Source of the DNA: Alphaproteobacteria bacterium
GTDB taxonomy: Bacteria > Pseudomonadota > Alphaproteobacteria > Rhizobiales > Aestuariivirgaceae
Length of the DNA: 16,358 bases
Assembly (NCBI GenBank): GCA_024279045.1
Contig: JAJRRZ010000235.1
Coordinates: 1 to 16,358, forward strand
Direction: 5' to 3'
Under the pieces are notes generated by a model. That model was not told the origin of the DNA and ran no database searches. It saw only the letters and a list, made by a program, of their open reading frames with translations. Every line of letters starts with the position of its first letter. Position 1 is the first letter of the stretch. The translations under genes were made by a program, and so were the position numbers. Shown here piece after piece: positions 1 to 7,664 of this stretch.

Positions 1-3
1 GGA

Positions 4-648
4 TCACAGCGGGCAGCTCACGCCAGTGCCGCGCAGGCCGCAGTAGCCGCCGGGGTTCTTCGCCAGATATTGCTGGTGATAATCCTCGGCGAAATAAAAC
101 GGTGGCGCGGAGCGGATTTCGGTGGTGATGCCGGCCATGCCGCGTTGCGCCAGCGCCTGTTCGTATGCCTCCTTCGAGGCCAACGCCTGTTGCAGTTGTG
201 CATCTGTGGTGGGGTAGATGGCCGAGCGGTATTGCGTGCCGACATCATTGCCTTGGCGCATGCCCTGGGTGGGGTCGTGGGCTTCCCAGAACAGCTTCAG
301 CAGATGGGTGAAATCCACCTTGTCCGGCTCGAATACCACCATCACCGTTTCCGTGTGGCCTGTCTTGCCGGAGCAGACTTCCTCGTAGGTGGGGTTGGGC
401 GTGAAGCCGCCCTGATACCCCACCGCTGTTACCCAGACGCCCGGTTGCTGCCAGAACAGCCGCTCCGCGCCCCAGAAGCAGCCCATGCCGAAAAAACACG
501 TTTCCGTCCCCGCCGGATAGGGCCCCTTCAGCGGGCGGCCATTGACGAAGTGGTGCTCGGCGGTGGGAATCGGCTCCTCGCGGCCCGGCAGCGCCTCTTC
601 CGGAGAGATCATGCGTGTCTTTTCCGTCTTGCCATGACTGAAGAACAT
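4..648 (-). CDS. msrA: Peptide-methionine (S)-S-oxide reductase MsrA
   Basis: This enzyme reduces the S-epimer of methionine sulfoxide, free or in proteins, back to methionine, and is recharged by thioredoxin. The protein has 214 residues, normal for the longer MsrA form. The signature GCFWGAE lies near residues 56-62, with catalytic Cys57. Cys203 (in GGYCGLRG) and Cys212 near the C terminus fit the resolving cysteines of the three-cysteine relay known for E. coli MsrA. The N-terminal extension with PEEALPGR and HFVNGRPL is also usual in this group. The start is supported by AGGAG eight bases upstream on the minus strand. The stop is TGA, three bases from the window edge. The gene is divergent from recR across 136 bp and appears to be a stand-alone oxidative-damage repair gene. 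Family identification is secure. Confidence 0.96.
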   Translation of the reverse strand: MFFSHGKTEKTRMISPEEALPGREEPIPTAEHHFVNGRPLKGPYPAGTETCFFGMGCFWGAERLFWQQPGVWVTAVGYQGGFTPNPTYEEVCSGKTGHTETVMVVFEPDKVDFTHLLKLFWEAHDPTQGMRQGNDVGTQYRSAIYPTTDAQLQQALASKEAYEQALAQRGMAGITTEIRSAPPFYFAEDYHQQYLAKNPGGYCGLRGTGVSCPL

Positions 649-784
649 CGGACTTGCTCCTGTTGTCGCCTCTTGCGTTGTCTGCCACGATGCATGATAC
701 CCTGCCTGTCAAGTGCGCCGGCGGCAGGCCGCCTCGCATTTTTCCGAGCGGAACGCCGAGCCCTGCCAGAGGAAACATCCGCCC
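649..784. promoter_or_regulatory. Divergent msrA/recR intergenic region
   Basis: This 136 bp gap must hold the 5' signals of both divergent genes. It contains the msrA ribosome site (AGGAG, minus strand, next to 648) and the recR ribosome site (AGAGGAAA at 768-775). I could not find a convincing sigma-70 -35/-10 pair for either gene, so no promoter position is claimed. Confidence 0.4.
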
Positions 785-1390
785 ATGCGCAACCGCAACG
801 ACGACATTGCCAACGCCATGGAGCTGCTGGCGCGGCTGCCGGGGCTGGGGCCGCGCTCGGCGCAGCGTATCGTGTTGCATCTGCTGCGCCGCCGCGAGAG
901 CCTGTTGCAGCCATTGGCGCAGGCGCTGGCGGCGCTGGAGCAATCAGTGAAACGCTGCGGCGAATGCGGCAACTACGACACCACCGACCCCTGCCACATC
1001 TGCGGCGATGCGAAGCGCCAGCAAGAGGTGATATGCGTGGTGAAGGACGTGGCCGACCTGTGGGCGCTGGAGCGCGCCGGCGTGCACCGCGGGCTGTATC
1101 ACGTAACCGGCGGGCTGCTCTCGCCCATCGACGGCATCGCGCCGGACGACCTGGACATCGCGAAGCTGCTGGAACGGGTGCGGGCGCTGGGCGTGCGGGA
1201 GGTGATCATTGCGCTGGACGCCACGGTGGAGGGGCAGACCACGGCACATTACATCGCCGAGGCGCTGCACGGGCAGGAGGTGGCGGTATCGCACCTGGCA
1301 CAGGGGGTGCCGGTAGGGGGCGAGCTGGAATACCTCGACGACGGCACCATAGCCGCGGCCTTTCGCGCCCGTGGCCGTATGGGGGAATGA
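785..1390 (+). CDS. recR: Recombination mediator protein RecR
   Basis: RecR works with RecO (and RecF) to load RecA onto SSB-coated single-stranded DNA at gaps. The protein is 201 residues, the family's usual length. In order it shows a helix-hairpin-helix segment (LPGLGPRSAQRI, residues 18-29), a four-Cys zinc site (Cys58, 61, 70, 73) and a Toprim domain from about residue 80 (EVICVVKDVADLWALERAG onwards). The conserved C-terminal region has GVPVGGELEYLDDGT. An open frame continues 24 codons upstream to 713. I chose ATG 785 because AGAGGAAA sits about 10 bases before it and the RecR homology begins there. RecR is often found behind dnaX and ybaB. Here neither is present, and a divergent msrA lies upstream. 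Confidence 0.97.
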   Translation: MRNRNDDIANAMELLARLPGLGPRSAQRIVLHLLRRRESLLQPLAQALAALEQSVKRCGECGNYDTTDPCHICGDAKRQQEVICVVKDVADLWALERAGVHRGLYHVTGGLLSPIDGIAPDDLDIAKLLERVRALGVREVIIALDATVEGQTTAHYIAEALHGQEVAVSHLAQGVPVGGELEYLDDGTIAAAFRARGRMGE

Positions 1391-1442
1391 GGCGGGCGCC
1401 CAGTCCGTTCACAGGCATGTCAGGCCTAGTAGGCTCATGACC

Positions 1443-1474
1443 CATAAATTTTCACGCCATCTGTGGCGTTTATG
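1443..1474 (+). terminator. Possible weak recR terminator hairpin
   Basis: ACGCCA (1454-1459) and TGGCGT (1464-1469) form a 6 bp stem with loop TCTG, followed by TTATGCTT. CATAA (1443-1447) could pair with TTATG (1470-1474) across an asymmetric bulge. It lies 53 bp behind the recR stop. The T-run is poor, so termination is uncertain. Confidence 0.35.
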
Positions 1475-1506
1475 CTTCATCTCAGCGCCCTTGCACCCTT
1501 GGAAAG

Positions 1507-1591
1507 GCCTTCAGGTATTACCAGCGGGCGCAAGAGCGCTGATTTTCAAGCAAATGACGCATCTACCATGCCTCTTTATAAGTCCTGAGCC
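1507..1591. repeat. Palindromic intergenic repeat, copy 1
   Basis: This is the first of two related elements; the other is at 5334-5409. Positions 1550-1579 match 5367-5396 at 25 of 30 bases, and all five differences are transitions. An outer stem pairs TCAGG (1511-1515) with CCTGA (1584-1588), extended by TTA/TAA inside and partly by GGC/GCC outside. Inside it are CAGCG/CGCTG (1522-1526 with 1537-1541) and GCAT/ATGC (1559-1562 with 1568-1571). It lies between recR and the tad operon terminator and codes for nothing I recognise. It resembles a REP-like or structured-RNA element, but I cannot name the family. Confidence 0.6.
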
Positions 1592-1646
1592 AGCACTCGA
1601 CTCAAGCTATGAAGTTTTCGGAAATGTCCAGTTGCAGCATGCGGAG

Positions 1647-1678
1647 AAGAAAAAGCCCCCTCGCCAGGCGTGGGGGCT
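1647..1678 (-). terminator. Rho-independent terminator of the tad operon
   Basis: Read on the minus strand, AGCCCCC and GGGGGCT form a perfect 7 bp GC-rich stem with an 11-base loop, followed directly by TTTTTCTTCT. It starts 29 bp beyond the tadC stop codon, which marks tadC as the last gene of the transcript. Confidence 0.9.
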
Positions 1679-1706
1679 GTCGCATGTACGGCGTGTTTCG
1701 CCACAC

Positions 1707-2678
1707 TCAGATATATCCGGCCTCGATGAGTGGCGGCACGATGAGCACCACGAAGATCACTGGCAGGAAGAACAGGATCAAGGGCACGGTGAGCTTCGGT
1801 GGCAGGGCGGCGGCCTTCTTCTCCAGCTCCTGCATGCGCTCGTTGCGGTTTTCCGATGCCAACGCGCGCAGCGCCTGGGCCAGCGGCGTGCCATAACGTT
1901 CCGACTGGATCATTGCCGTTACCACGGACTTGACCGTTGGCAGATTGGTGCGTTCGGCTAGATTTTCCAGTGCCTTGCGGCGGTCGCTGAGATAATTCAG
2001 CTCGGCCATGGTGAGCTGCAGTTCTTCCGCCAGCGGGCGCGACTGGCTGCTGACCTCCAGAGAGACGCGGTTGATGGCCTGCTCAAGCGACTGGCCGGAT
2101 TCAACACAGATGAGCAGCAGATCCAGGGCATCGGACCAGGCGCCGCGAATGGATTGCTGACGCTTGGTGATGGTGTTGGTGAGCCAGATACCGGGCAGGA
2201 AATAGCCGATGAGCAGGCCGCCGATCATGCTGGCGACGAGCTTGTTGGCGGGGAGGTCATCGCCGAAGAGCAACGGTGCATAGACATAGGCCAGCAGCGC
2301 CAAGGCGAAGGGCGTTATCAAGCGAATGCCGAGGTAGGTGATCAGATGTTTCTCCAGCCGGTAGCCCGCCATGCGCAGCTTCTTGCGGGACGTTTCGGCA
2401 TCGAACACCTGGCGCAGGTTCAATGCCTCGACAATCTGCGGCAGCAAGCCCTGCGGCTTGTCGCGCAGGCGGCCCTGGGCCTTTTGTGCTTCCAGCTCCT
2501 TCTTGTGTTGCCGGCGCAGGGCCTCGCGCTCGCGGGTTACGAGATCGACGCGTTTGTCGCGCTCCTGCTTTTCCAGAAACATGCCCAGCGCGGTATATAC
2601 CGCATAGAATGCCAACGCGGCTATGGTCAGCGCGATTAGCGTTGGCGTGTTCAGGCCCGCGTCGAACAGGAAAGACAT
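1707..2678 (-). CDS. tadC: Tad pilus inner-membrane platform protein TadC
   Basis: TadC is a GspF-like polytopic protein that pairs with TadB to form the inner-membrane platform, through which the CpaF motor drives Flp pilus assembly. The protein has 323 residues, normal for TadC. It has an N-terminal hydrophobic helix (about residues 12-32), a charged stretch rich in Glu, Lys and Arg (about 37-75), two membrane segments around 110-165, a soluble GspF domain and a C-terminal helix (LILFFLPVIFVVLIVPP). ESGQSLEQAINRV and ERYGTPLAQALRAL are GspF-domain hallmarks. The frame is open back to 2735. I place the start at ATG 2678 because AAGGGA lies about 10 bases upstream and the first 19 codons lack family character. 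It lies 61 bp behind tadB and ahead of a strong terminator. Confidence 0.93.
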   Translation of the reverse strand: MSFLFDAGLNTPTLIALTIAALAFYAVYTALGMFLEKQERDKRVDLVTREREALRRQHKKELEAQKAQGRLRDKPQGLLPQIVEALNLRQVFDAETSRKKLRMAGYRLEKHLITYLGIRLITPFALALLAYVYAPLLFGDDLPANKLVASMIGGLLIGYFLPGIWLTNTITKRQQSIRGAWSDALDLLLICVESGQSLEQAINRVSLEVSSQSRPLAEELQLTMAELNYLSDRRKALENLAERTNLPTVKSVVTAMIQSERYGTPLAQALRALASENRNERMQELEKKAAALPPKLTVPLILFFLPVIFVVLIVPPLIEAGYI

Positions 2679-2705
2679 GGCTTTGTATCCCTTGCGTCGG
2701 CATCT

Positions 2706-2726
2706 TCTCTGCTGAGGCAGCAGAGA
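2706..2726 (-). promoter_or_regulatory. Hairpin in the tadB-tadC gap
   Basis: TCTCTGCTG and CAGCAGAGA form a perfect 9 bp stem with a three-base loop, between the tadB stop and the tadC ribosome site. No T-run follows, so it is unlikely to terminate. It could protect or process the transcript, or tune tadC translation. Confidence 0.5.
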
Positions 2727-2739
2727 TATCTGCACGCCA

Positions 2740-3750
2740 TCAAATCTTGATGTTGATGATGGTGCGCATGATCACCACACCGGCGATCATCCAGGCCATC
2801 GACAGAAAAGCGACGATGTTGCCCTTTGTGGTGTTGAACAATGGCCTGAGGTGATCCGGATTGAGAAAGGCTATCGCCCCTATCAAGAAGAACGGCACCG
2901 AGCCGATGATGATGGCGGAAACCTTGGCCTCCTGGGAAATGGCCTTGACCTTCAGCTTCATGGCCTTGCGCGATCGCAGCACGTTGGCGAGGTTGGACAG
3001 GGCCTCGGAAAGGTTGCCGCCGGTTTCGCGCTGGATGGCGATGACGATGGACAGGAAGTTCACCTCCGGCAACGGCACACGCTCATACATGCGCTCCAGC
3101 CCCTGCTCCATGGGGATGCCCAGCTTCTGGCCTTCCACCACTTCGAGAAATTCCGGCCCGACAGGATCAGGCACTTCTTCGGCAATGGTGCGCATGGCGT
3201 CGTTTATCGGCAGGCCGGAACGCAGGCCGCGCACCATCAGCTCGATGGCGTCGGGCAAATGGTGCAGAAACTTGTTCATGCGCCGCCTGGTCAGGTGGTT
3301 GAGCAGCCAGAAGGGCAGGCCAAGCAGGGCAATGCCGAAGACGGACACGGCTATTGCCGCGGCCCACATCTGCGAGGCAAAGCTCAGAGACACCAGGAAA
3401 GCCACCGCGGCAAGAATCACTCCCAGCACCGTAAAGAACATGTAGAAGTTTCTCTCGGTGGTGTGCAGGCCAGCGCGCTGCAAACGCTGGCGCAGGCTGA
3501 CGCGCTTCTTCTTCTTGCGCTCCTGCTCCTGCATCTGGCGCAGGGTGTCTTCCAGCTTGCGCTTGCGGTCATTGCGGCTCTTGTCGAGCAGATCCTTGAT
3601 GAAACCCTGCTGCTGGCTGCCGGCGGCGCCATTGCTGACGAGCGTTTCCAGACGTTTTTCGGAGGCGCGCTCCTGCAAGGCCGACATGACTGCCCAGGCA
3701 ATGCCTCCGGCGCCGGCGGCAATCAGCGCGAGTGTGATCCATTCCGACAT
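2740..3750 (-). CDS. tadB: Tad pilus inner-membrane platform protein TadB
   Basis: TadB is the partner of TadC in the inner-membrane base of the Tad pilus machine. It is a GspF-like membrane protein of 336 residues, a usual length. The N-terminal membrane helix (residues 5-22) is followed by a long, highly charged cytoplasmic linker, rich in Lys, Arg and Glu to about residue 85. A pair of membrane segments follows (about 105-150), then the soluble GspF domain. That domain contains HHLPDAIELMVRGLRSG and IAIQRETGGNLSEALSNLA, both diagnostic. C-terminal hydrophobic helices end the protein. The start at 3750 is well supported by AAGGGAAGGA just upstream. It sits 65 bp behind cpaF and 61 bp before tadC, in one transcript. 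Confidence 0.94.
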   Translation of the reverse strand: MSEWITLALIAAGAGGIAWAVMSALQERASEKRLETLVSNGAAGSQQQGFIKDLLDKSRNDRKRKLEDTLRQMQEQERKKKKRVSLRQRLQRAGLHTTERNFYMFFTVLGVILAAVAFLVSLSFASQMWAAAIAVSVFGIALLGLPFWLLNHLTRRRMNKFLHHLPDAIELMVRGLRSGLPINDAMRTIAEEVPDPVGPEFLEVVEGQKLGIPMEQGLERMYERVPLPEVNFLSIVIAIQRETGGNLSEALSNLANVLRSRKAMKLKVKAISQEAKVSAIIIGSVPFFLIGAIAFLNPDHLRPLFNTTKGNIVAFLSMAWMIAGVVIMRTIINIKI

Positions 3751-3771
3751 ATCCGTCCTTCCCTTGCGCCA

Positions 3772-3810
3772 ACATGGGGTGGCCTTCCGTTTCCGTCGCG
3801 CCGCCCATGT
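3772..3810 (-). promoter_or_regulatory. Hairpin in the cpaF-tadB gap
   Basis: ACATGGG (3772-3778) pairs with CCCATGT (3804-3810). GGC/GCC (3781-3783 with 3800-3802) continues the stem after a small internal loop, giving about 10 pairs around a 16-base loop. It fills most of the 65 bp gap just before the tadB ribosome site and has no terminator T-run. Confidence 0.45.
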
Positions 3811-3815
3811 CCGGT

Positions 3816-5285
<1,470 letters not shown>

Positions 5286-5333
5286 TCTTTCCCGCTTGGG
5301 CTGTTTCCTGCGCTGTTTTCCGGACTTCTGGCC

Positions 5334-5409
5334 GGTTCAGGCCCCATAAGCTTGCACTGCTCTTGTGCAAATGGCGCGCCTGCCACGCCTCTTTATGGGG
5401 TGCTGAACC
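5334..5409. repeat. Palindromic intergenic repeat, copy 2 (cpaE-cpaF gap)
   Basis: This is the better-preserved copy of the element also seen at 1507-1591. A near-perfect outer stem pairs GGTTCAG (5334-5340) with CTGAACC (5403-5409), and CCCCATAA (5342-5349) with TTATGGGG (5393-5400). The stem is broken only by one base on one side and two on the other. It encloses TTGCAC/GTGCAA (5352-5357 with 5365-5370) and a second small hairpin around 5372-5388, as in a three-way junction. It occupies most of the 136 bp gap between cpaE and cpaF and would be transcribed in the tad mRNA. It lacks a T-run, so processing, stability or translation control is more likely than termination. Confidence 0.7.
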
Positions 5410-5421
5410 CACTCCGGGTAA

Positions 5422-6738
5422 TCATTTCTTCTTGCCAGCGCCGCGCAGCTTCTCCACCAGGGGAGAGATGAGCTGCTGCAGGACGGAGCCTGCGGCATTG
5501 TTCCCCTGTTCTTCCGGCAGATCCGCAGCCCATGCGGCCACCTGGCGGATGGCAGCGGCAGCTTCGCTGTCTGGCGCTTCCTCCAGCATCATGCGGCCTT
5601 CCATGGCGGCGGCGCCGAAGGCCACTTCGTCAAACGGCACGACGATGTAGTCGGCCAGCCCCACCGTCTCGGCGAACTTCTCAACCGGCACCTCCGGACG
5701 CTTGCCCATGCCGACCTGGTTGAGCACCAGCAGCGGCGGCTGCTCGTTGGGCCGCAGCTTGCGGATGTTGTCGGCCAGCACCTTGACATTGCGCAGGGCG
5801 GCCAGATCCAGCGTGGAGGTGATGACAATCTTCTCCGACTGGATGATGGCGGCGCGCATCCAGTTGTCCCAGTCACTGGGCAAGTCGAGCACGGTCAGCG
5901 GCACGATCTGGCGCAGCAGGTCGAGCATGGTATTCAGCCCCTGCTCCTGAATGGGCACCACCTCGTCCAGCGTGCCGGGCGCGGCCAGCAGCATCAGGTG
6001 CTCGGAGCACTTGTGCAGCAGGCGGTCGATCATCGCCTCGTCGAGCCGTTCAGTACCCGCAAGGGCGTCGGCCACCGTCTGGGCGGCGGCGACATTGAAG
6101 TCGATTCCCGCCGTGCCAAAGGCCAGATCCATGTCGGTTACCACGGTGTTGATCTTGTGCTTGTTGGCCAGCAGCCAGGCAGCATTGTGGGCGATGACAG
6201 AAGAGCCGACGCCGCCCTTGGCGCCCATGAAACTGATCACACGCCCCACCTTGGCGCCGGCATCCCCCTGGAACAGCTGCGAAAGGGAGGCGACAAACTG
6301 CTCCACCGGCAGCGGCAGGGCCATGTAGTCATGCACACCCTCGGCCAGCATGCGGCGATAGAGGAACAGGTCATTGACATGGCCCAGCACCACGACGCGG
6401 GTGCCTTTCACCACCACCTCGGCCAGCGAGGCCAACTGCTGGAACAACTGATCCGGCTGAGCGGAGCTTTCCACCACCAGCAACTCCGGCGTTGGTGCCT
6501 GTGCATAGGCGGCCACGGCGCCGGCAATGCCGCCAGGGAATATCTCCACATGGGCGCGGCGCAATTGGCGCGTGGCGGCAGCCTGCTGATACAATGCCTC
6601 GCCGGCGGGTGTTTCCGCGAAAAAGTGGGCATTGATGGCCGGAAGCGGCGGCAGCCCGTTCATTTCCATCTGCAGGACATGAGTGTGATTGTCGGGTGCA
6701 TGCATCTTGCTTGATCCTACTGCCTTGGCTTTTGCCAT
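5422..6738 (-). CDS. cpaE: Tad pilus assembly / localisation ATPase CpaE (TadZ family)
   Basis: CpaE is a MinD/ParA-like ATPase with a receiver-like N-terminal domain. It positions the pilus machine, often at a cell pole. The protein has 438 residues. Residues 60-155 form the receiver-like region (VVVLGHVNDLFLYRRML, then DYMALPLPVEQF). The nucleotide-binding part has a deviant P-loop GAKGGVGSSVIAHN (172-185) and TDMDLAFGTAGIDF (201-214). The first lysine of the deviant Walker A is present (Lys174), but the usual second lysine is replaced by Ser179, as I recall from alphaproteobacterial CpaE. The frame starts two bases after the cpaD stop. A start at ATG 6705 is a real alternative, because AGGA lies nine bases before it while 6738 has only a weak ribosome site. 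Confidence 0.93.
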   Translation of the reverse strand: MAKAKAVGSSKMHAPDNHTHVLQMEMNGLPPLPAINAHFFAETPAGEALYQQAAATRQLRRAHVEIFPGGIAGAVAAYAQAPTPELLVVESSAQPDQLFQQLASLAEVVVKGTRVVVLGHVNDLFLYRRMLAEGVHDYMALPLPVEQFVASLSQLFQGDAGAKVGRVISFMGAKGGVGSSVIAHNAAWLLANKHKINTVVTDMDLAFGTAGIDFNVAAAQTVADALAGTERLDEAMIDRLLHKCSEHLMLLAAPGTLDEVVPIQEQGLNTMLDLLRQIVPLTVLDLPSDWDNWMRAAIIQSEKIVITSTLDLAALRNVKVLADNIRKLRPNEQPPLLVLNQVGMGKRPEVPVEKFAETVGLADYIVVPFDEVAFGAAAMEGRMMLEEAPDSEAAAAIRQVAAWAADLPEEQGNNAAGSVLQQLISPLVEKLRGAGKKK

Positions 6739-6740
6739 GA

Positions 6741-7421
6741 TTATTTCTGCACAGAGGCCTTGATGCCGTCATCTATGCTGATCTTGCTACCCCCAGGCCA
6801 CTGCGAGGTGTAATCCTCACCCTTGCGATATTTGCTCGTGGCCAGGTTGCGCAAATCGGCATCAGGCGGTGTCATCACGCGCGGACGCTGGAAGTCTTCC
6901 GGATTGTCGACTTGTGCGGCAATGTTGTGTTGCTGCGAGCAGCCGAAATCACGATACGGGCGGTTCATTGCCGTTTCGTTGATGGGTTTGCTCCAGTCGC
7001 CACATTCCTTTGTTACCGCAAATTTGCGCCTGAAGCTGATGCGCACCTCGCCCTTGTGGCCACGGGCGCTGTGGATGATGCGCGCCTTGTCAACGCCGTG
7101 GCCGATCATTTCCGAGGTGATCTGTGCGGCCAGAATTTCTGCCTTGACCGAGCCGGCAGGGCGGACGACATAAACCGGTGTGGTCAGCGATGCCGCCTGC
7201 TGTGCCAGCTTGCGCACCGCCAGACGCTCTGTTTCGGTCAGCTTGCCGGAAACGACCGGCAGACGCAGATTGACCTTGCCCCTGGCCACTTCAATGGGGA
7301 AAACCTGATCAGGCATTTCCGGGGCATAGCCCGCCATGCGCTGATCGTAGAAATCCGTCGTGCAGCCGGCGAGCAGGGCCACCATGAGAGCCGCGCCAGG
7401 CATGCCGAGATGCTTTTTCAT
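6741..7421 (-). CDS. cpaD: Tad pilus assembly lipoprotein CpaD
   Basis: CpaD is a lipoprotein of the outer-membrane part of the Tad apparatus and is thought to help the CpaC secretin reach or stay in the outer membrane. The chosen start (MKKHLGMPG) gives 226 residues, normal for CpaD. AGGAG lies seven bases before ATG 7421, so the longer reading from 7442 is unlikely. The N terminus is a short basic, then hydrophobic signal ending in LLAGC, a lipobox with Cys20 as the lipidated residue. The mature part contains RDFGCSQQHNIAAQVDNPEDF and PRVMTPPDADLR, typical of CpaD. It lies behind the disrupted end of cpaC and two bases before cpaE. Secretion and lipidation are inferred from the signal alone. 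Confidence 0.93.
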   Translation of the reverse strand: MKKHLGMPGAALMVALLAGCTTDFYDQRMAGYAPEMPDQVFPIEVARGKVNLRLPVVSGKLTETERLAVRKLAQQAASLTTPVYVVRPAGSVKAEILAAQITSEMIGHGVDKARIIHSARGHKGEVRISFRRKFAVTKECGDWSKPINETAMNRPYRDFGCSQQHNIAAQVDNPEDFQRPRVMTPPDADLRNLATSKYRKGEDYTSQWPGGSKISIDDGIKASVQK

Positions 7422-7443
7422 TGTTCTGCTCCTGATGCTCATT

Positions 7444-7459
7444 CAAGATCTCAAGATCT
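7444..7459. repeat. Two-copy 8 bp tandem duplication in the cpaC-cpaD gap
   Basis: CAAGATCT is repeated twice head to tail, eight bases after the cpaC tail stop (minus-strand direction) and before the cpaD start region. Each copy holds the palindrome AGATCT. No function is evident. Confidence 0.6.
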
Positions 7460-7466
7460 GGCCGTG

Positions 7467-7664
7467 TCATTCCAGGATGAAACCGACATCACCGTGATAG
7501 ACCTTGCCATCACCCTTGGCGGCGGCATCTCCTCCGTAACGGCGATGCAGGCGGCCCAGGAAATAAGTCTGATAGTCGGAGGCAACGTTGAGCCTGTCCA
7601 CGGGGGTGCGGAATTTCTTCTCGTTGCGCGGCGTTACGATGTAGGGTGTGGCCAGTACCACCAG
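7467..7664 (-). pseudogene. cpaC: Detached C-terminal tail of CpaC after an in-frame TAG
   Basis: These 65 codons plus a stop follow the cpaC stop codon in the same frame. They start LVVLATPYIVTP and go on to DYQTYFLGRLHRRYG. In intact CpaC/RcpA proteins the text runs NETELVV..TPY(I/L)V, so this is the missing last secretin strand and the usual CpaC tail, not a separate gene. One change, GAG to TAG, would explain the break. There is no ribosome site for independent translation. A GTG at 7661 lies three bases after the stop, so stop-and-restart cannot be excluded. The tail ends with its own TGA at 7467. Confidence 0.85.

Noticed and set aside
670..710. A sigma-70 promoter for recR (TTGCGT, 16 bases, TGATAC)
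   Set aside because: Both boxes match the consensus poorly; not reported as a promoter.
7467..7661. A separate small gene of 64 codons between cpaC and cpaD
   Set aside because: Its sequence is the expected end of CpaC in the same frame, and it has no ribosome site, so it is treated as the detached cpaC tail.
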